Below, one piece after another: positions 34,410 through 44,176 of a stretch of DNA of 64,000 nt. The translations under genes and the position numbers were made by a program. Source of the DNA: Pseudomonas graminis (GTDB lineage Bacteria; Pseudomonadota; Gammaproteobacteria; Pseudomonadales; Pseudomonadaceae); contig NZ_SOCR01000007.1 of the NCBI RefSeq assembly GCF_004364335.1, positions 248,001 through 312,000 on the forward strand. The letters are read 5' to 3'. Below the pieces are notes generated by a model. The model saw only the letters and a list, made by a program, of their open reading frames with translations, was not told the origin of the DNA and searched no databases. Every line of letters begins with the position of its first letter. The stretch's first letter is position 1.

Positions 34410-35312
34410 TTACTGCCAGTCCTCGAATAGCCGGACCAATTCATCCACGACATACCTCACCTTTGGCCGCAAGTGCGACACCTTCGGCCATACCGCATGG
34501 ACCTCGACTGGCTCCGGCTCATAGCCTCCCAACACCTCGACCAACCTTCCGGCTTCAATATCATCCCTGAAAAGGCAGCGTGGCATCTGACACAGACCCA
34601 CGCCCGCCAAGGCAGCGAGAATCATCGCTTCCCCGTCACCGATTTGATGGGTGAACGGCGGCGAGAAGCGAACGGTTTCCTGATTCTGCGTGACCCGCCA
34701 GGAGAGCGGCTGCCCCCGTCGATGCCCAACGATGCAATGGTGGCGGTCCAGATCCTCGAGGCTGGCGGGGACGCCAAAGCGAGCCAGGTAATCCGGGGCC
34801 GCACAGATCGCCCAGCGTTGGCGCGCGAGCCGGCGGGCCACCAGGCCGCTGGTATCCTTGATATCGCCAAAGCGCACGAGCAAGTCGATGCCTTCTTCAA
34901 TCGGATCGACCAGATGATCCGAAAACGTCATGTTCAGGCGCAACGACGGGTATTTTTTGGCAATCTCAAACAGCAGGGGCGCAATCACCCGCCGCCCGAA
35001 TGCCACGGGAATATCCACCCGCAGTCGGCCGGAAGGTTCGCGAGTGCCGGGCCCCAAGCCACTTTCTGCCGCGCCGATTTCTTCGAGTGCGTTTGAGCAG
35101 GCGATGAAATAGGCATCGCCATCAGCGGTGAGCGAAATTCGCCGCGTGGTTCGGTGGAAGAGCTGCACCCCCAGTCTTTCTTCAAGGCGAGCGATGGACT
35201 TGCCGACGGCCGATTTCGATACGCCCAGTCGCGCAGCCGCCTCGGTGAAGCTGATCGACCGCGCGGCCGTGATGAAGGTGATAACACCTTGAAGCGAATC
35301 GATCGGAACCAT
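34410..35312 (-). CDS. LysR-family regulator (CrgA branch)
   Basis: Start taken at ATG 35312 (MVPIDSLQGVITF), 300 residues; ATG 35324 is also possible. HTH AARSISFTEAAARLGVSKSAVGKSIARLEERLG and effector domain with PIEEGIDLLVRFGDIKDTSGLVARRL. Divergent from the tautomerase/ABM pair. Its close paralogue at 36217 shares strand, C-terminal LRPKVR motif and order, suggesting duplication. Confidence 0.88.
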   Translation of the reverse strand: MVPIDSLQGVITFITAARSISFTEAAARLGVSKSAVGKSIARLEERLGVQLFHRTTRRISLTADGDAYFIACSNALEEIGAAESGLGPGTREPSGRLRVDIPVAFGRRVIAPLLFEIAKKYPSLRLNMTFSDHLVDPIEEGIDLLVRFGDIKDTSGLVARRLARQRWAICAAPDYLARFGVPASLEDLDRHHCIVGHRRGQPLSWRVTQNQETVRFSPPFTHQIGDGEAMILAALAGVGLCQMPRCLFRDDIEAGRLVEVLGGYEPEPVEVHAVWPKVSHLRPKVRYVVDELVRLFEDWQ

Positions 35313-35326
35313 GAAACCCGTCAACT

Positions 35327-35343
35327 GTAGAGATTATGTCTAC
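35327..35343. promoter_or_regulatory. Candidate operator between LysR and tautomerase genes
   Basis: GTAGA (35327-35331) and TCTAC (35339-35343) form an inverted repeat with a 7-bp spacer just upstream of the regulator's start codons. A partly similar element occurs near 47108-47126 beside another LysR gene. Weak, position-based call. Confidence 0.35.
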
Positions 35344-35455
35344 CCACTTTATAGTTTCAGGCCGTTTATCACGAGAGTTATCTACACTAGGATGGGTGTT
35401 ATCTGGTGGCCTGGAAGCTCAGGCCCGGTTTTCGATCCCCCAAGAGGAATACATC

Positions 35456-35653
35456 ATGCCCGTCGTACGTGTTAGCTGGTTCGAAGGAAAAGAGCACGCT
35501 CAGAAAGCAACCGTCGCCGCTGAGATCACTGAAAGTATCGTAAAAAACACCGGTACCCCGGCCGAGTACATCTACGTTATTTTTGAAGACGTAGCGCCTT
35601 CCGACTGGGCCGGTGCAGGCAAGTTGTTTGGTGAAGAGCCGGCAAAGCCCTGA
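35456..35653 (+). CDS. 4-oxalocrotonate tautomerase family protein
   Basis: Start at ATG 35456 with AGAGGA upstream; 65 residues. After removal of Met, Pro1 is the catalytic base (MPVVRVSWFEGKEHAQK), the defining feature of the 4-OT family, and the length matches a short hexameric member. Probably tautomerises an unsaturated keto acid or enol. 87 bp before the ABM-domain gene. Confidence 0.85.
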   Translation: MPVVRVSWFEGKEHAQKATVAAEITESIVKNTGTPAEYIYVIFEDVAPSDWAGAGKLFGEEPAKP

Positions 35654-35739
35654 TCTGATACAGCGCATTCAATGCATCGGCCAAGCGAGCGATGCATCCT
35701 CCCAAGGCGTGTTTTACGCCCTCGATGGAAGACATCCCC

Positions 35740-36093
35740 ATGCATCCCTATATTTCCTGCCAGTTTTCCCTTGCCATCAAGCCCGGCGACTTTCCGGAGT
35801 TCAAGGCCCTGATTGCCCGTATCGTTGAAGCGACCAAAAAAGAGCCGGACACGCTGGTTTACGAGTACAGCGTCAACGAAGACCAAAGCGTTGCCCATAT
35901 CCTCGAACGCTACAAGGTGGATTCCGTGGTCAGCCACGTAGACACGACCTTCGCCCCTTTCGGTGAGCGCTTTCTGGAGTTGTGCACCATCACCAGCCTG
36001 ATCGTGTATGGCACCCCCGATGCAGAGATCCGCAAACGCCTCGATCCGTTCGGTGCGGTGTACATGACACCGTTTGACGGCTTCAGCCGCTGA
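35740..36093 (+). CDS. ABM-domain monooxygenase-like protein
   Basis: Start taken at ATG 35740 (MHPYISCQFSLAIK), as GGAAG lies eight bases upstream; 117 residues. Single ferredoxin-like ABM domain: FPEFKALIARIVEATKKEPDTLVYEYSVNEDQSVAHILERY. Likely acts on quinones or small aromatics, or is non-enzymatic. Operon with the tautomerase, presumably controlled by the flanking LysR genes. Confidence 0.78.
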   Translation: MHPYISCQFSLAIKPGDFPEFKALIARIVEATKKEPDTLVYEYSVNEDQSVAHILERYKVDSVVSHVDTTFAPFGERFLELCTITSLIVYGTPDAEIRKRLDPFGAVYMTPFDGFSR

Positions 36094-36216
36094 TCATAGT
36101 GATCTGCACCGCCCCGACTGCCAAGGCCGGGGTGGCGCCGCTCCCTCTTTCCCTCCTCAGAACCCTTCATGACCGGGACTACTTGCATCATCAAGATGCA
36201 CGCCGTGCCTGGCGAT

Positions 36217-37125
36217 TCACTCCAGCTTTCCGACTTCCCCCAACTCGATCAAGGTGTCAATCAGGCACCTGACCTTGGGCCGCAGATGTGCCGTCTTGGG
36301 CCATAGCGCGTACACGATCAAAGGCTCGGGCTCGTAGGCGCTCAGCACGCTCACCAACGCACCGGATTCAAGGTGCTCGCGTACCACGCAAAGCGGCATC
36401 TGGCACAACCCCAGCCCGGCGAGTGCAAAGTCGATCATCGCCAGCCCATCGCCCACCTGATGCGTGCCCGGCGGCACAATACGCAGTGCGTCACCCAGCT
36501 CGGCCACTCGCCAGCCCAAGGGTTGGCCACGTCGGTGGGAGACGATGCAGGCATGATCGTGCACATCAGTCAGGGTCTGCGGTGTCCCGTTGCGCCTTAG
36601 GTAGGCGGGCGCCGCACAGATGATCAAACGCTGCTGCGTCAACGGCCGCGCGATCAGGCCCTGGTGGTTGCCTGGGTCACCAAAGCGGATCACCAGGTCA
36701 ACACCCTCTTCCACGGGATCGATCAGGTGATCGTTGAAGGTGAGCATGAACGACAAGCCCGGAAAACGCTGACCGATGTCGAGCATCACCGGCAGGATCA
36801 AACGCCGCCCCAGCGCGACCGGCATATCTACCCGCAACTGACCGGACGGTTCATGGGCCTTTGACGTCAGGCAGTTTTCCACGTCGCGGATTTCGTCAAG
36901 CGCGCCGCTGCACGCCGCCAGGTAGGCTTCGCCATCGGCGGTCAGTGACAGCCGCCGCGTCGTGCGGTGAAACAGCATCACCCCCAGGCGTCGCTCCAGG
37001 CGAGCAATGGCTTTCCCCACCGCGGATTTGGAAATACCCAGTCGTTCTCCGGCGTCTGTAAAACTTGCCGAACGGGCTGTGATGACAAACGTAGGGATGC
37101 CGGAGAAGCTGTCATTGAGGGACAT
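36217..37125 (-). CDS. LysR-family regulator (CrgA branch)
   Basis: 302 residues, HTH ARSASFTDAGERLGISKSAVGKAIARLERRLG, effector domain with PVEEGVDLVIRFGDPGNHQGLIARPL. Strong similarity along its length to the LysR at 34410-35312. Divergent from the RND efflux operon, which it may control. No MexT-type box was seen upstream of the efflux genes. Confidence 0.9.
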   Translation of the reverse strand: MSLNDSFSGIPTFVITARSASFTDAGERLGISKSAVGKAIARLERRLGVMLFHRTTRRLSLTADGEAYLAACSGALDEIRDVENCLTSKAHEPSGQLRVDMPVALGRRLILPVMLDIGQRFPGLSFMLTFNDHLIDPVEEGVDLVIRFGDPGNHQGLIARPLTQQRLIICAAPAYLRRNGTPQTLTDVHDHACIVSHRRGQPLGWRVAELGDALRIVPPGTHQVGDGLAMIDFALAGLGLCQMPLCVVREHLESGALVSVLSAYEPEPLIVYALWPKTAHLRPKVRCLIDTLIELGEVGKLE

Positions 37126-37246
37126 CGATAACGCTCATTGAGGAATTAAAGGCGTAAGTCTTGGGATTTGTAGCTTGTTTATCGACTGCGGGTTCTACTT
37201 TAGCATTGTCAGCCTTCCTCACCGACACCCCAGATTTGTAGAACTC

Positions 37247-38428
37247 ATGAAACCCATCGCAAAGAAACTGCCCATTGCCATCGCTATCGCGTTAACCGCG
37301 TCCCTCGCTACCGGGTACTGCGTGCTGGCAACGAATGCGCGCAATCAGGCGCAGGCTGCCGAACCCATCGCGGCCCCTGCCGGTCCAGCCGTCGATATCG
37401 CGACACCCGTGTCGGCGCAGATCAACGAGTACCAGACTTACTCCGGCAAACTCGAGGCGGTCGATGTCGTTGATGTGCGTCCACTGGTGTCCGGCATCAT
37501 TACTGCCGTCCACTTCAAGGATGGTGCGCAGGTCAAGCGCGGCGATCCGCTCTTTACCATCGATACCCGGTTGTACCAGGCGGCCGTGGATCAGGCGCAG
37601 GCCGACGTTGCCGGCGCCGGCGCTCGCAGTGCATATGCCCGCACCGATGCGGCACGGGCCAGGCGATTGCTCTCCCAGAACGCGATGGCCCAGCGCGACC
37701 TGGACGCGGCCTTGCAGCAAGAGCTGACTGCGTCCGCCGACCTCAAGGCCGCTCAGGCACGTCTGCAAACCGCGCGCGTCAACCTGGATTACTGCCATGT
37801 CGTCGCACCGGTGAGCGGCAAGGTCTCGCGTGCCGAACTCACCCTGGGCAACGTCGTCGCCGCAGGTGCGAACGCGCCAATGTTGACGCGGATAGTGTCC
37901 ATCTCGCCGATCTATGCCGCCTTTGAGGTCGACGAGCAGACCTACGTGCGTTTTCTTGGCCAACCCCATGAGAAGCCGGTGAACGTGGCGCTGGGACTGG
38001 CCAATGAAACAGCTTTCGCGCGTCAGGGGGCGGTGGACTCGATTGACAATCAGCTCAACGGCAACTCCGGCACGATCCGTGTGCGTGCGCGTTTCGACAA
38101 TCCCCAGGGTTTGCTGGTACCGGGCATGTACGCCCACGTGAAGGTCAGCGCCGGACAACAGCGCCAGGCGCTGCTGATCAACGACGCGGCGGTCGGCACC
38201 GATCAGGACCGCAAATACGTGATGGTCGTCGATGCTCAAGGCCGCGTGCACCACCGCGAGGTCGCTCTGGGTGATTTGTATGAAGGGCTGAGGATTGTCG
38301 ACAGCGGCCTGGACGCCAAAGACCAGATCATCGTCAGTGGCATGCAGCGCGTCCACGCCGACGAAGACGTCACCGCGCGCGTGGTGACGATGGATGTCCA
38401 GCCAGAAAACCTGTCGGCCCGCCGATAA
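37247..38428 (+). CDS. mexE: RND efflux periplasmic adaptor (MexE type)
   Basis: Start at ATG 37247 (MKPIAKKLPIAIAIAL), 393 residues; earlier codons lack a ribosome site. N-terminal signal/anchor, then barrel-sandwich lipoyl halves (RPLVSGIITAVHFKDGAQVKRGD and HVVAPVSGKVSRAELTLGN) around a helical hairpin. Matches the MexE-type membrane-fusion family. It links the inner-membrane pump to the outer-membrane channel encoded downstream. Confidence 0.88.
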   Translation: MKPIAKKLPIAIAIALTASLATGYCVLATNARNQAQAAEPIAAPAGPAVDIATPVSAQINEYQTYSGKLEAVDVVDVRPLVSGIITAVHFKDGAQVKRGDPLFTIDTRLYQAAVDQAQADVAGAGARSAYARTDAARARRLLSQNAMAQRDLDAALQQELTASADLKAAQARLQTARVNLDYCHVVAPVSGKVSRAELTLGNVVAAGANAPMLTRIVSISPIYAAFEVDEQTYVRFLGQPHEKPVNVALGLANETAFARQGAVDSIDNQLNGNSGTIRVRARFDNPQGLLVPGMYAHVKVSAGQQRQALLINDAAVGTDQDRKYVMVVDAQGRVHHREVALGDLYEGLRIVDSGLDAKDQIIVSGMQRVHADEDVTARVVTMDVQPENLSARR

Positions 38429-38517
38429 GCCACGCGCCCTGAACCCTTGATTTGCTAAAACCCGACGCGGTCGTCAGCCCGCGCCGCCGCATCTCTATTA
38501 CCAGAAGAAACCTTTCG

Positions 38518-41500
38518 ATGAAGTTCTCCAGATTTTTCATCGATCGCCCCATCTTCGCGGCCGTGCTTTCGGTCGTGATCTTGCTGTTGGGCGTGATCGC
38601 TGCATTCAAGTTACCCATTTCCGAATATCCGGAAGTCGTGCCACCGCAAGTGCTGGTCCACGCCGAGTTCCCGGGCGCCAACCCCAAGGTGATTGCCGAA
38701 ACGGTTGCCGCCCCCATTGAGGAAAAAATCAATGGCGTGGAAAAGATGTTGTACATGCAGTCCCAGGCCAACAGCGACGGGCAGATGACCACCACGGTCA
38801 CCTTCCAGTTGGGCATGGACCCCAATCTTGCTCAACAGTTGGTACAAAACCGCGTATCCCAGGCGTTGCCGCGCCTGCCGGAGGCTGTGCAGAAGCTGGG
38901 CGTGACCACGATCAAGGCGTCCAGCACCATGACGCTCGCCGTGACGTTGTTCTCACCCAACGATCAGTACGACGTGGATTACCTGCACAACTACGGACTG
39001 ATTCATATCCGGGATCGACTGGCGCGGATTCAAGGCGTGGGCGATGTGCAACTCAAAGGCGGTGGCGACTATTCCATGCGGGTGTGGCTTGATCCGCGCA
39101 AGCTGGCAGAGCGCCAGCTGGCGGCCTCAGATGTGGTCAGTGCGATCCAGGCCCAAAACGCGCAAGTATCGGCAGGGATGGTGGGCGCAACCCCGAGTGC
39201 CCCGGACGTGAAGATGCAGCTGGACATCAACGTCAAGGGTCGGCTGCAGTCGCCGGAAGAGTTCGAAGCCATTGTGCTGAAGACCAACGCCGACGGTGGC
39301 GTGACTTACCTGAGAGACGTGGCACGGGTTGCACTGGGTGCATCGGATTACACCCAGAGCACCCATCTCAACACCAAAGTATCGATGAGCATTTGGGTGT
39401 TTCAGCAGCCAGGTGCCAATGCGCTGCAGATTGCCGACGATGTGCGCCGTGAAATGGTGGATATCGGCAAGGACATGCCCAAGGGCGTGAGTTACGGCAT
39501 CAATTACGACCCCACCCGGTTTGTCGCCTCCAGTATTGAAGCGGTGGTTCATACGTTGCTGGAAGCCATCGCCCTGGTGGTGCTGGTCGTCATTGTGTTC
39601 CTGCAGAACTGGCGAGCTGCGTTGATCCCCCTGCTGGCCGTACCGGTCGCCATCGTCGGGACCTTTTCGCTGATGCTGGCCTTCGGTTTCTCGATCAACG
39701 CGCTGTCGCTCTTCGGCATGGTGCTGGCCATCGGCATCGTGGTCGATGACGCCATCGTCGTGGTGGAGAACGTGGAGCGCAATCTGGAGCATGGGCTGAG
39801 CCCCACGGAGGCCACTTATAAAGCGATGGACGAGGTCAGTGGGCCCATTATCGCCATCTGCCTGACACTGGTGGCGGTGTTCGTGCCTCTGGGGTTCATG
39901 TCCGGCCTTACCGGTCAGTTCTACCAGCAGTTTGCGATGACCATCGCGATCTCGACCATCATCTCGGCATTCAACTCCCTGACGTTATCGCCTGCCCTTT
40001 CTGCGTTATTGCTGCGCAGCCCCCATGCGCCCAAGGACCGTCTGACGCGGGGAATGGACCGGATTCTGGGGCCTTTTTTCGGTGTGTTTAACCGGCTTTT
40101 TCAACGGGGCTCGGATGCCTACGGCAGAGGCGTCGGCGGCACCCTCAAACACAAGGGGGCCATGCTGGTTGTCTACGCCTTGTTGCTCGGGCTGGCGGTG
40201 ATCATGGGCGATGTCGTGCCCGGCGGATTTGTGCCGGCTCAGGACAAGCAATATTTGATTGCCGTCGCCCAATTGCCCAATGGCGCCACCCTTGAACGCT
40301 CGGATGAAGTCTCCCAGGAAATGGGCCGCATGGCGCTCAAGGAACCTGGCGTCGGATTTACCGTCGCTCACGCAGGCCTGTCGATCAACGGTTTCACCTC
40401 CTCGTCCAGCTCGGTGGTCATGTTCCTCCCCCTGACCACTTTCGACCTGCGCTACGGGCACGGTGCAACCCTGAGTGCGGACGCCATTGCGAGTTCTTTG
40501 AACCGGAAATTCACGCATATCAAAAACGCGAAAATCTCGGTATTCTCGCCGCCACCCGTGCTCGGTCTGGGTACCCTGGGTGGTTTCAAACTGCAGCTTG
40601 AAGACCGCGGTGCACTGGGCTATCAGGCGTTGCACGACGCGACCGAAGCCTTCATCGCGGCCGCCGCCAAGGCGCCGGAACTCGGGCCGCTGTTCAGCAG
40701 CTACGACATCAATATCCCGCAGCTGGATGTGGACGTCGATAGAGTCAAGGCACAACAGCTGGGCGTGCCAGTGAATGAGGTATTCGACACCCTGCAGATT
40801 TACCTGGGTTCGCTGTACGTCAATGACATCAACCGTTTCGGCCGTGTGTATCAGGTTCGCGTTCAGGCCGATGCCCGCTACCGCGCCTTCGCCCAGGACA
40901 TCGGAAAGCTGAAGGCACGCAGCCGCACGGGAGAGATGGTTCCGCTGGACGCCCTGCTGCACGTCAAAACCACTTACGGCCCGGAAATGGTTGTGCGCTA
41001 TAACGGATTCACCGCGGCGGATCTCAATGGTGGACCCGCGCCTGGTTATTCCAACAACCAGGCGCAGGCGGCCATCGAGCGCATCGCCAGGGACACCCTG
41101 CCGGCGGGCATCAAGTTCGAATGGACTGACCTTGCCTATCAGCAACAACTGGCCGGCAACGCCGCGATGATGGTGTTCCCGATCTGCGTACTGCTTGTGT
41201 TCCTGGTCCTGGCGGCCCAGTACGAAAGTCTGTCGTTGCCGCTGGCCGTGATCATGATCGTGCCCATGAGCATCCTGTCGGCCTTGCTGGGTGTGTGGCT
41301 GACTGGCGGCGACAACAACATTTTCACTCAGATCGGTCTGGTGGTGCTGGTGGGACTCTCAGCCAAAAACGCGATCCTTATCGTCGAGTTTGCCCGCGAG
41401 CTGGAAATGCAAGGGCGAAGTATCGCTGACGCGGCCATCGAGGCTGCCCGTCTGCGGTTGCGGCCGATCCTGATGACGTCAATGGCCTTCATCATGGGTG

Positions 41501-41697
41501 TCGTCCCCATGGTGGTTGCCACCGGGCCAGGTTCGGAAATGCGCCATGCCATCGGGGTCAGCGTGTTCTTCGGCATGCTGGGGGTGACCGTCTTCGCGCT
41601 GATGCTTACCCCGCTGTTCTACGTACTTTCACGCAAGTTGTCCGGCAGCAAGCCGCTGGTTGCCGAGCATCACCGCTTCGCCGATATCGAGGCCTGA
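38518..41697 (+). CDS. mexF: RND multidrug efflux permease (MexF type)
   Basis: Start at ATG 38518 (MKFSRFFIDRPIFAAVL), 1059 residues, standard for HAE-1 RND pumps. Twelve membrane helices with two large periplasmic loops; the proton-relay Asp pair is visible in GIVVDDAIVVVENVER. Opening FFIDRPIFA and the length fit the MexF subgroup. It exports hydrophobic compounds by proton antiport, probably phenolics or antibiotics. Confidence 0.92.
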   Translation: MKFSRFFIDRPIFAAVLSVVILLLGVIAAFKLPISEYPEVVPPQVLVHAEFPGANPKVIAETVAAPIEEKINGVEKMLYMQSQANSDGQMTTTVTFQLGMDPNLAQQLVQNRVSQALPRLPEAVQKLGVTTIKASSTMTLAVTLFSPNDQYDVDYLHNYGLIHIRDRLARIQGVGDVQLKGGGDYSMRVWLDPRKLAERQLAASDVVSAIQAQNAQVSAGMVGATPSAPDVKMQLDINVKGRLQSPEEFEAIVLKTNADGGVTYLRDVARVALGASDYTQSTHLNTKVSMSIWVFQQPGANALQIADDVRREMVDIGKDMPKGVSYGINYDPTRFVASSIEAVVHTLLEAIALVVLVVIVFLQNWRAALIPLLAVPVAIVGTFSLMLAFGFSINALSLFGMVLAIGIVVDDAIVVVENVERNLEHGLSPTEATYKAMDEVSGPIIAICLTLVAVFVPLGFMSGLTGQFYQQFAMTIAISTIISAFNSLTLSPALSALLLRSPHAPKDRLTRGMDRILGPFFGVFNRLFQRGSDAYGRGVGGTLKHKGAMLVVYALLLGLAVIMGDVVPGGFVPAQDKQYLIAVAQLPNGATLERSDEVSQEMGRMALKEPGVGFTVAHAGLSINGFTSSSSSVVMFLPLTTFDLRYGHGATLSADAIASSLNRKFTHIKNAKISVFSPPPVLGLGTLGGFKLQLEDRGALGYQALHDATEAFIAAAAKAPELGPLFSSYDINIPQLDVDVDRVKAQQLGVPVNEVFDTLQIYLGSLYVNDINRFGRVYQVRVQADARYRAFAQDIGKLKARSRTGEMVPLDALLHVKTTYGPEMVVRYNGFTAADLNGGPAPGYSNNQAQAAIERIARDTLPAGIKFEWTDLAYQQQLAGNAAMMVFPICVLLVFLVLAAQYESLSLPLAVIMIVPMSILSALLGVWLTGGDNNIFTQIGLVVLVGLSAKNAILIVEFARELEMQGRSIADAAIEAARLRLRPILMTSMAFIMGVVPMVVATGPGSEMRHAIGVSVFFGMLGVTVFALMLTPLFYVLSRKLSGSKPLVAEHHRFADIEA

Positions 41698-41703
41698 TCC
41701 ATC

Positions 41704-43176
41704 ATGAACTTCGCTTCAATCAAACACTGGGCTGGCGTCTCGCTGGCCACATCCGCTCTGCTCTCGTTGTCGGCATGCTTTTCGCTGGCACCCGATTACA
41801 GCGTGCCCGACGACCAGACACCGACGGCTTACAAAGAACAGAACCTGACGCCCGTGGCGGGCTGGAAAACCGCAAGTCCGGCTGACCAGCTGCCGCGCGG
41901 GCAATGGTGGCAGGTGTTCGGCGACCCCGTGCTCAATGATCTTGAAACCCAGGCCGGGGGCGCCAACCAGAACCTTAAACAGGCAGCCGCCAGGGTTCAG
42001 GAAGCACGCGCGTACCATCAAGGCGTCGAATCCCGGGCACTGCCAAGTGTGGATGCCGGCTTCGGCCCCTCACGCGAGCGCGACTCACACAGTTCCACCG
42101 ACGACGCCCAGCCAGCGACGACGTACTGGAGAGCACAAACGAACGTGGCCTATGAGGCCGACCTGTTCGGCCGAGTCAGTGACGCCATCAAGGCGTCCGG
42201 CGCCGAGGCGCAGCAAAGCGCTGCTCTTTACCAGTCCGTGCTGCTGGCGCTTCAGGCCGACGTCGCCGTCAATTACTATCAATTGAGGAGCCTGGACGCG
42301 CAGATCAAGGTATACGACGACACCCTCAAGCAGCGTAAAGATGCGTTGGCGTTCGCTCGCAGCCGTTCCGAAAGCGGGCAGGACAGCCCGCTGGACATGA
42401 TGCGTGCGCAAGCGGAGCTGGCGTCCACGCAGGCTGAGTCACTGGCGCTGGCCCGTGCACGTGCGGTGAGTGAACACAGTCTTGCTGTTCTGCTGGGTCT
42501 GCCTCCGTCCAGCTTCCACTTCGCGCCTCAACCTATCCAGGCCCTCGCCTTGCAGATTCCGACCGGAGTTCCCTCTGCCCTGCTGGAGCGTCGGCCGGAC
42601 ATTGCCGCAGCGGAGCGCGCCATGGCGGCCGCGAATGCACGGATCGGCGTAGCCAAGGCTGCCTACTTCCCGTCGCTGTCGTTGACAGGAACCGCCGGGT
42701 TCGAGGGCAATACCCTGAGCGAGCTGTTTCAGGGATCGAGCAAAGCGTTCCTGCTTGGCCCACTGACCGGCACCATGCTGCACCTGCCGTTGTTCGATGG
42801 CGGCAAACGCAACGCCGATCTGAAAAATGCCCGCGCCGCGTATCAGGAGCAGGTCGCTCATTATCGGCAGACCGTGCTCGACGCACTGCTTGAGGTTGAG
42901 GACAACCTGGCCGGTGTTCGTCTTTTAGAGCAGCAGGCACAGGCAGAGACCCAAGCCGTCGATGCGTCCCGGGGGGCGAGCAGCATCACCCAGGCGCAGT
43001 TTCACGAAGGCGCGCGGGACTACCTGAGCGTACTGGATGCCAACCGCAGCACCTTACAAGCCCAACGCAATCTCGCCAGCCTGTACGGCGAACAGTCCAT
43101 AGCCACGGTTCGGTTGATTCGAGCGCTCGGCGGTGGATGGGGCAACACGACCAGCGGGGCGACCGCTGTGCGGTAA
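41704..43176 (+). CDS. Outer-membrane efflux lipoprotein (OprN/NodT type)
   Basis: 490 residues, signal peptide ending in lipobox LSAC (residues 22-25), so lipidated. Two OMF repeat halves with coiled-coil helices; the C-terminal half ends YLSVLDANRSTLQAQRNLASLY as in the family. Seven bases after the permease stop, completing a tripartite pump. Confidence 0.9.
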   Translation: MNFASIKHWAGVSLATSALLSLSACFSLAPDYSVPDDQTPTAYKEQNLTPVAGWKTASPADQLPRGQWWQVFGDPVLNDLETQAGGANQNLKQAAARVQEARAYHQGVESRALPSVDAGFGPSRERDSHSSTDDAQPATTYWRAQTNVAYEADLFGRVSDAIKASGAEAQQSAALYQSVLLALQADVAVNYYQLRSLDAQIKVYDDTLKQRKDALAFARSRSESGQDSPLDMMRAQAELASTQAESLALARARAVSEHSLAVLLGLPPSSFHFAPQPIQALALQIPTGVPSALLERRPDIAAAERAMAAANARIGVAKAAYFPSLSLTGTAGFEGNTLSELFQGSSKAFLLGPLTGTMLHLPLFDGGKRNADLKNARAAYQEQVAHYRQTVLDALLEVEDNLAGVRLLEQQAQAETQAVDASRGASSITQAQFHEGARDYLSVLDANRSTLQAQRNLASLYGEQSIATVRLIRALGGGWGNTTSGATAVR

Positions 43177-43196
43177 ATCACAAAACCTCGAGGGCC

Positions 43197-44072
43197 TCAC
43201 CGGCTAACCAACGGTAAACCCAGGCCGATGGATTCAAGTAACTGCGCGATGGTCTGCGAGATATGACGGACCACCGGGTCGCCGCGACTGTCCGGGTGCA
43301 TGGCGACCCAGATGTCGAGATCAAGCATGGGGAAGCTGCTCTGAAGCCTGACAAGGCGTGGATCGGGATCCGCGAGAAAACACGGTAATCCTGCCACGCC
43401 GATACCCGTGCAAGCGGCCTCATATTGATGGCTCAAATCCGACAGTTCGCAGGCCACGCGCTTTGCGCCTATGACGTCGTACAGCCAGCGTTTGTGGGCG
43501 AAGTCGGTTTGACGTTCGGTATAGCCAACGAACGCCCACTGCTGTGGATCGTCTACGCAGGGATAATCGCGTCCGGCGTACAGCGCGAACCGCATCTGGC
43601 CTACCTTCTTGATGATATCCGTGTCTTCGATCGGTAGCGCCAACCGCAACGCCAGGTCCGCCTCAAGGCGCGATAGCGACGCCACATGGGACTCGCTGAG
43701 AATGCTCAACTGCACAAGCGGGTGCAGACGTGCCAGCGCGGCGAGATGGGGGGCCAGGAAGTGGCGGGCCAGTATCGGCGGGGCCGTAATGGAGACCTTT
43801 GTCCTCACGGCTGTGCTGGATGCCAGACACTTGCGCTCGATGGCAAAGGACTTCGCTTCTATGTCCAAGGCATCCTGCAGTATCTGTTGCCCCATCGCTG
43901 TCAGGCGGGACTCGCGGGGCAGCCTGTCCACCAGCCGAACATTGAGTTGCGCTTCCAGCGAGGCCAGACGTCGACTGACGGTGGCCTGATTGACGCCCAG
44001 TACCCGTGCCGCCCCCGACAAGCTGCCCGACCGTGCGATGGTTAAAAAGAATTGAAGGTCTTCCCAGTTCAT
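43197..44072 (-). CDS. LysR-family regulator
   Basis: 291 residues. HTH IARSGSLSGAARVLGVNQATVSRRLASLEAQLN and effector domain ending in DIWVAMHPDSRGDPVVRHI. Divergent from the DHA2 transporter gene, its probable target. Convergent with the efflux operon end. Confidence 0.88.
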   Translation of the reverse strand: MNWEDLQFFLTIARSGSLSGAARVLGVNQATVSRRLASLEAQLNVRLVDRLPRESRLTAMGQQILQDALDIEAKSFAIERKCLASSTAVRTKVSITAPPILARHFLAPHLAALARLHPLVQLSILSESHVASLSRLEADLALRLALPIEDTDIIKKVGQMRFALYAGRDYPCVDDPQQWAFVGYTERQTDFAHKRWLYDVIGAKRVACELSDLSHQYEAACTGIGVAGLPCFLADPDPRLVRLQSSFPMLDLDIWVAMHPDSRGDPVVRHISQTIAQLLESIGLGLPLVSR

Positions 44073-44176
44073 GAGCCATGCACATATGCATTGAATGTCT
44101 GCGGATTCTAGTATTTACGCATGGGCTGTCAAACGCTACTTTCCAGCCACCGCCTCAGCATTGGGACGATACACCT

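Noticed and set aside
37126..37246. MexT box upstream of the efflux operon
   Set aside because: An ATCGAC-like string is present but the full ATCA-N5-GTCGAT-N4-ACYAT arrangement is not.
37292..38356. 354-residue minus-strand frame opposite the periplasmic adaptor gene
   Set aside because: Composition is typical of antisense reading of a GC-rich gene; the plus-strand frame has clear MexE features.
40006..41148. 380-residue minus-strand frame opposite mexF
   Set aside because: Antisense shadow; no motif and the sense frame is a complete RND pump.
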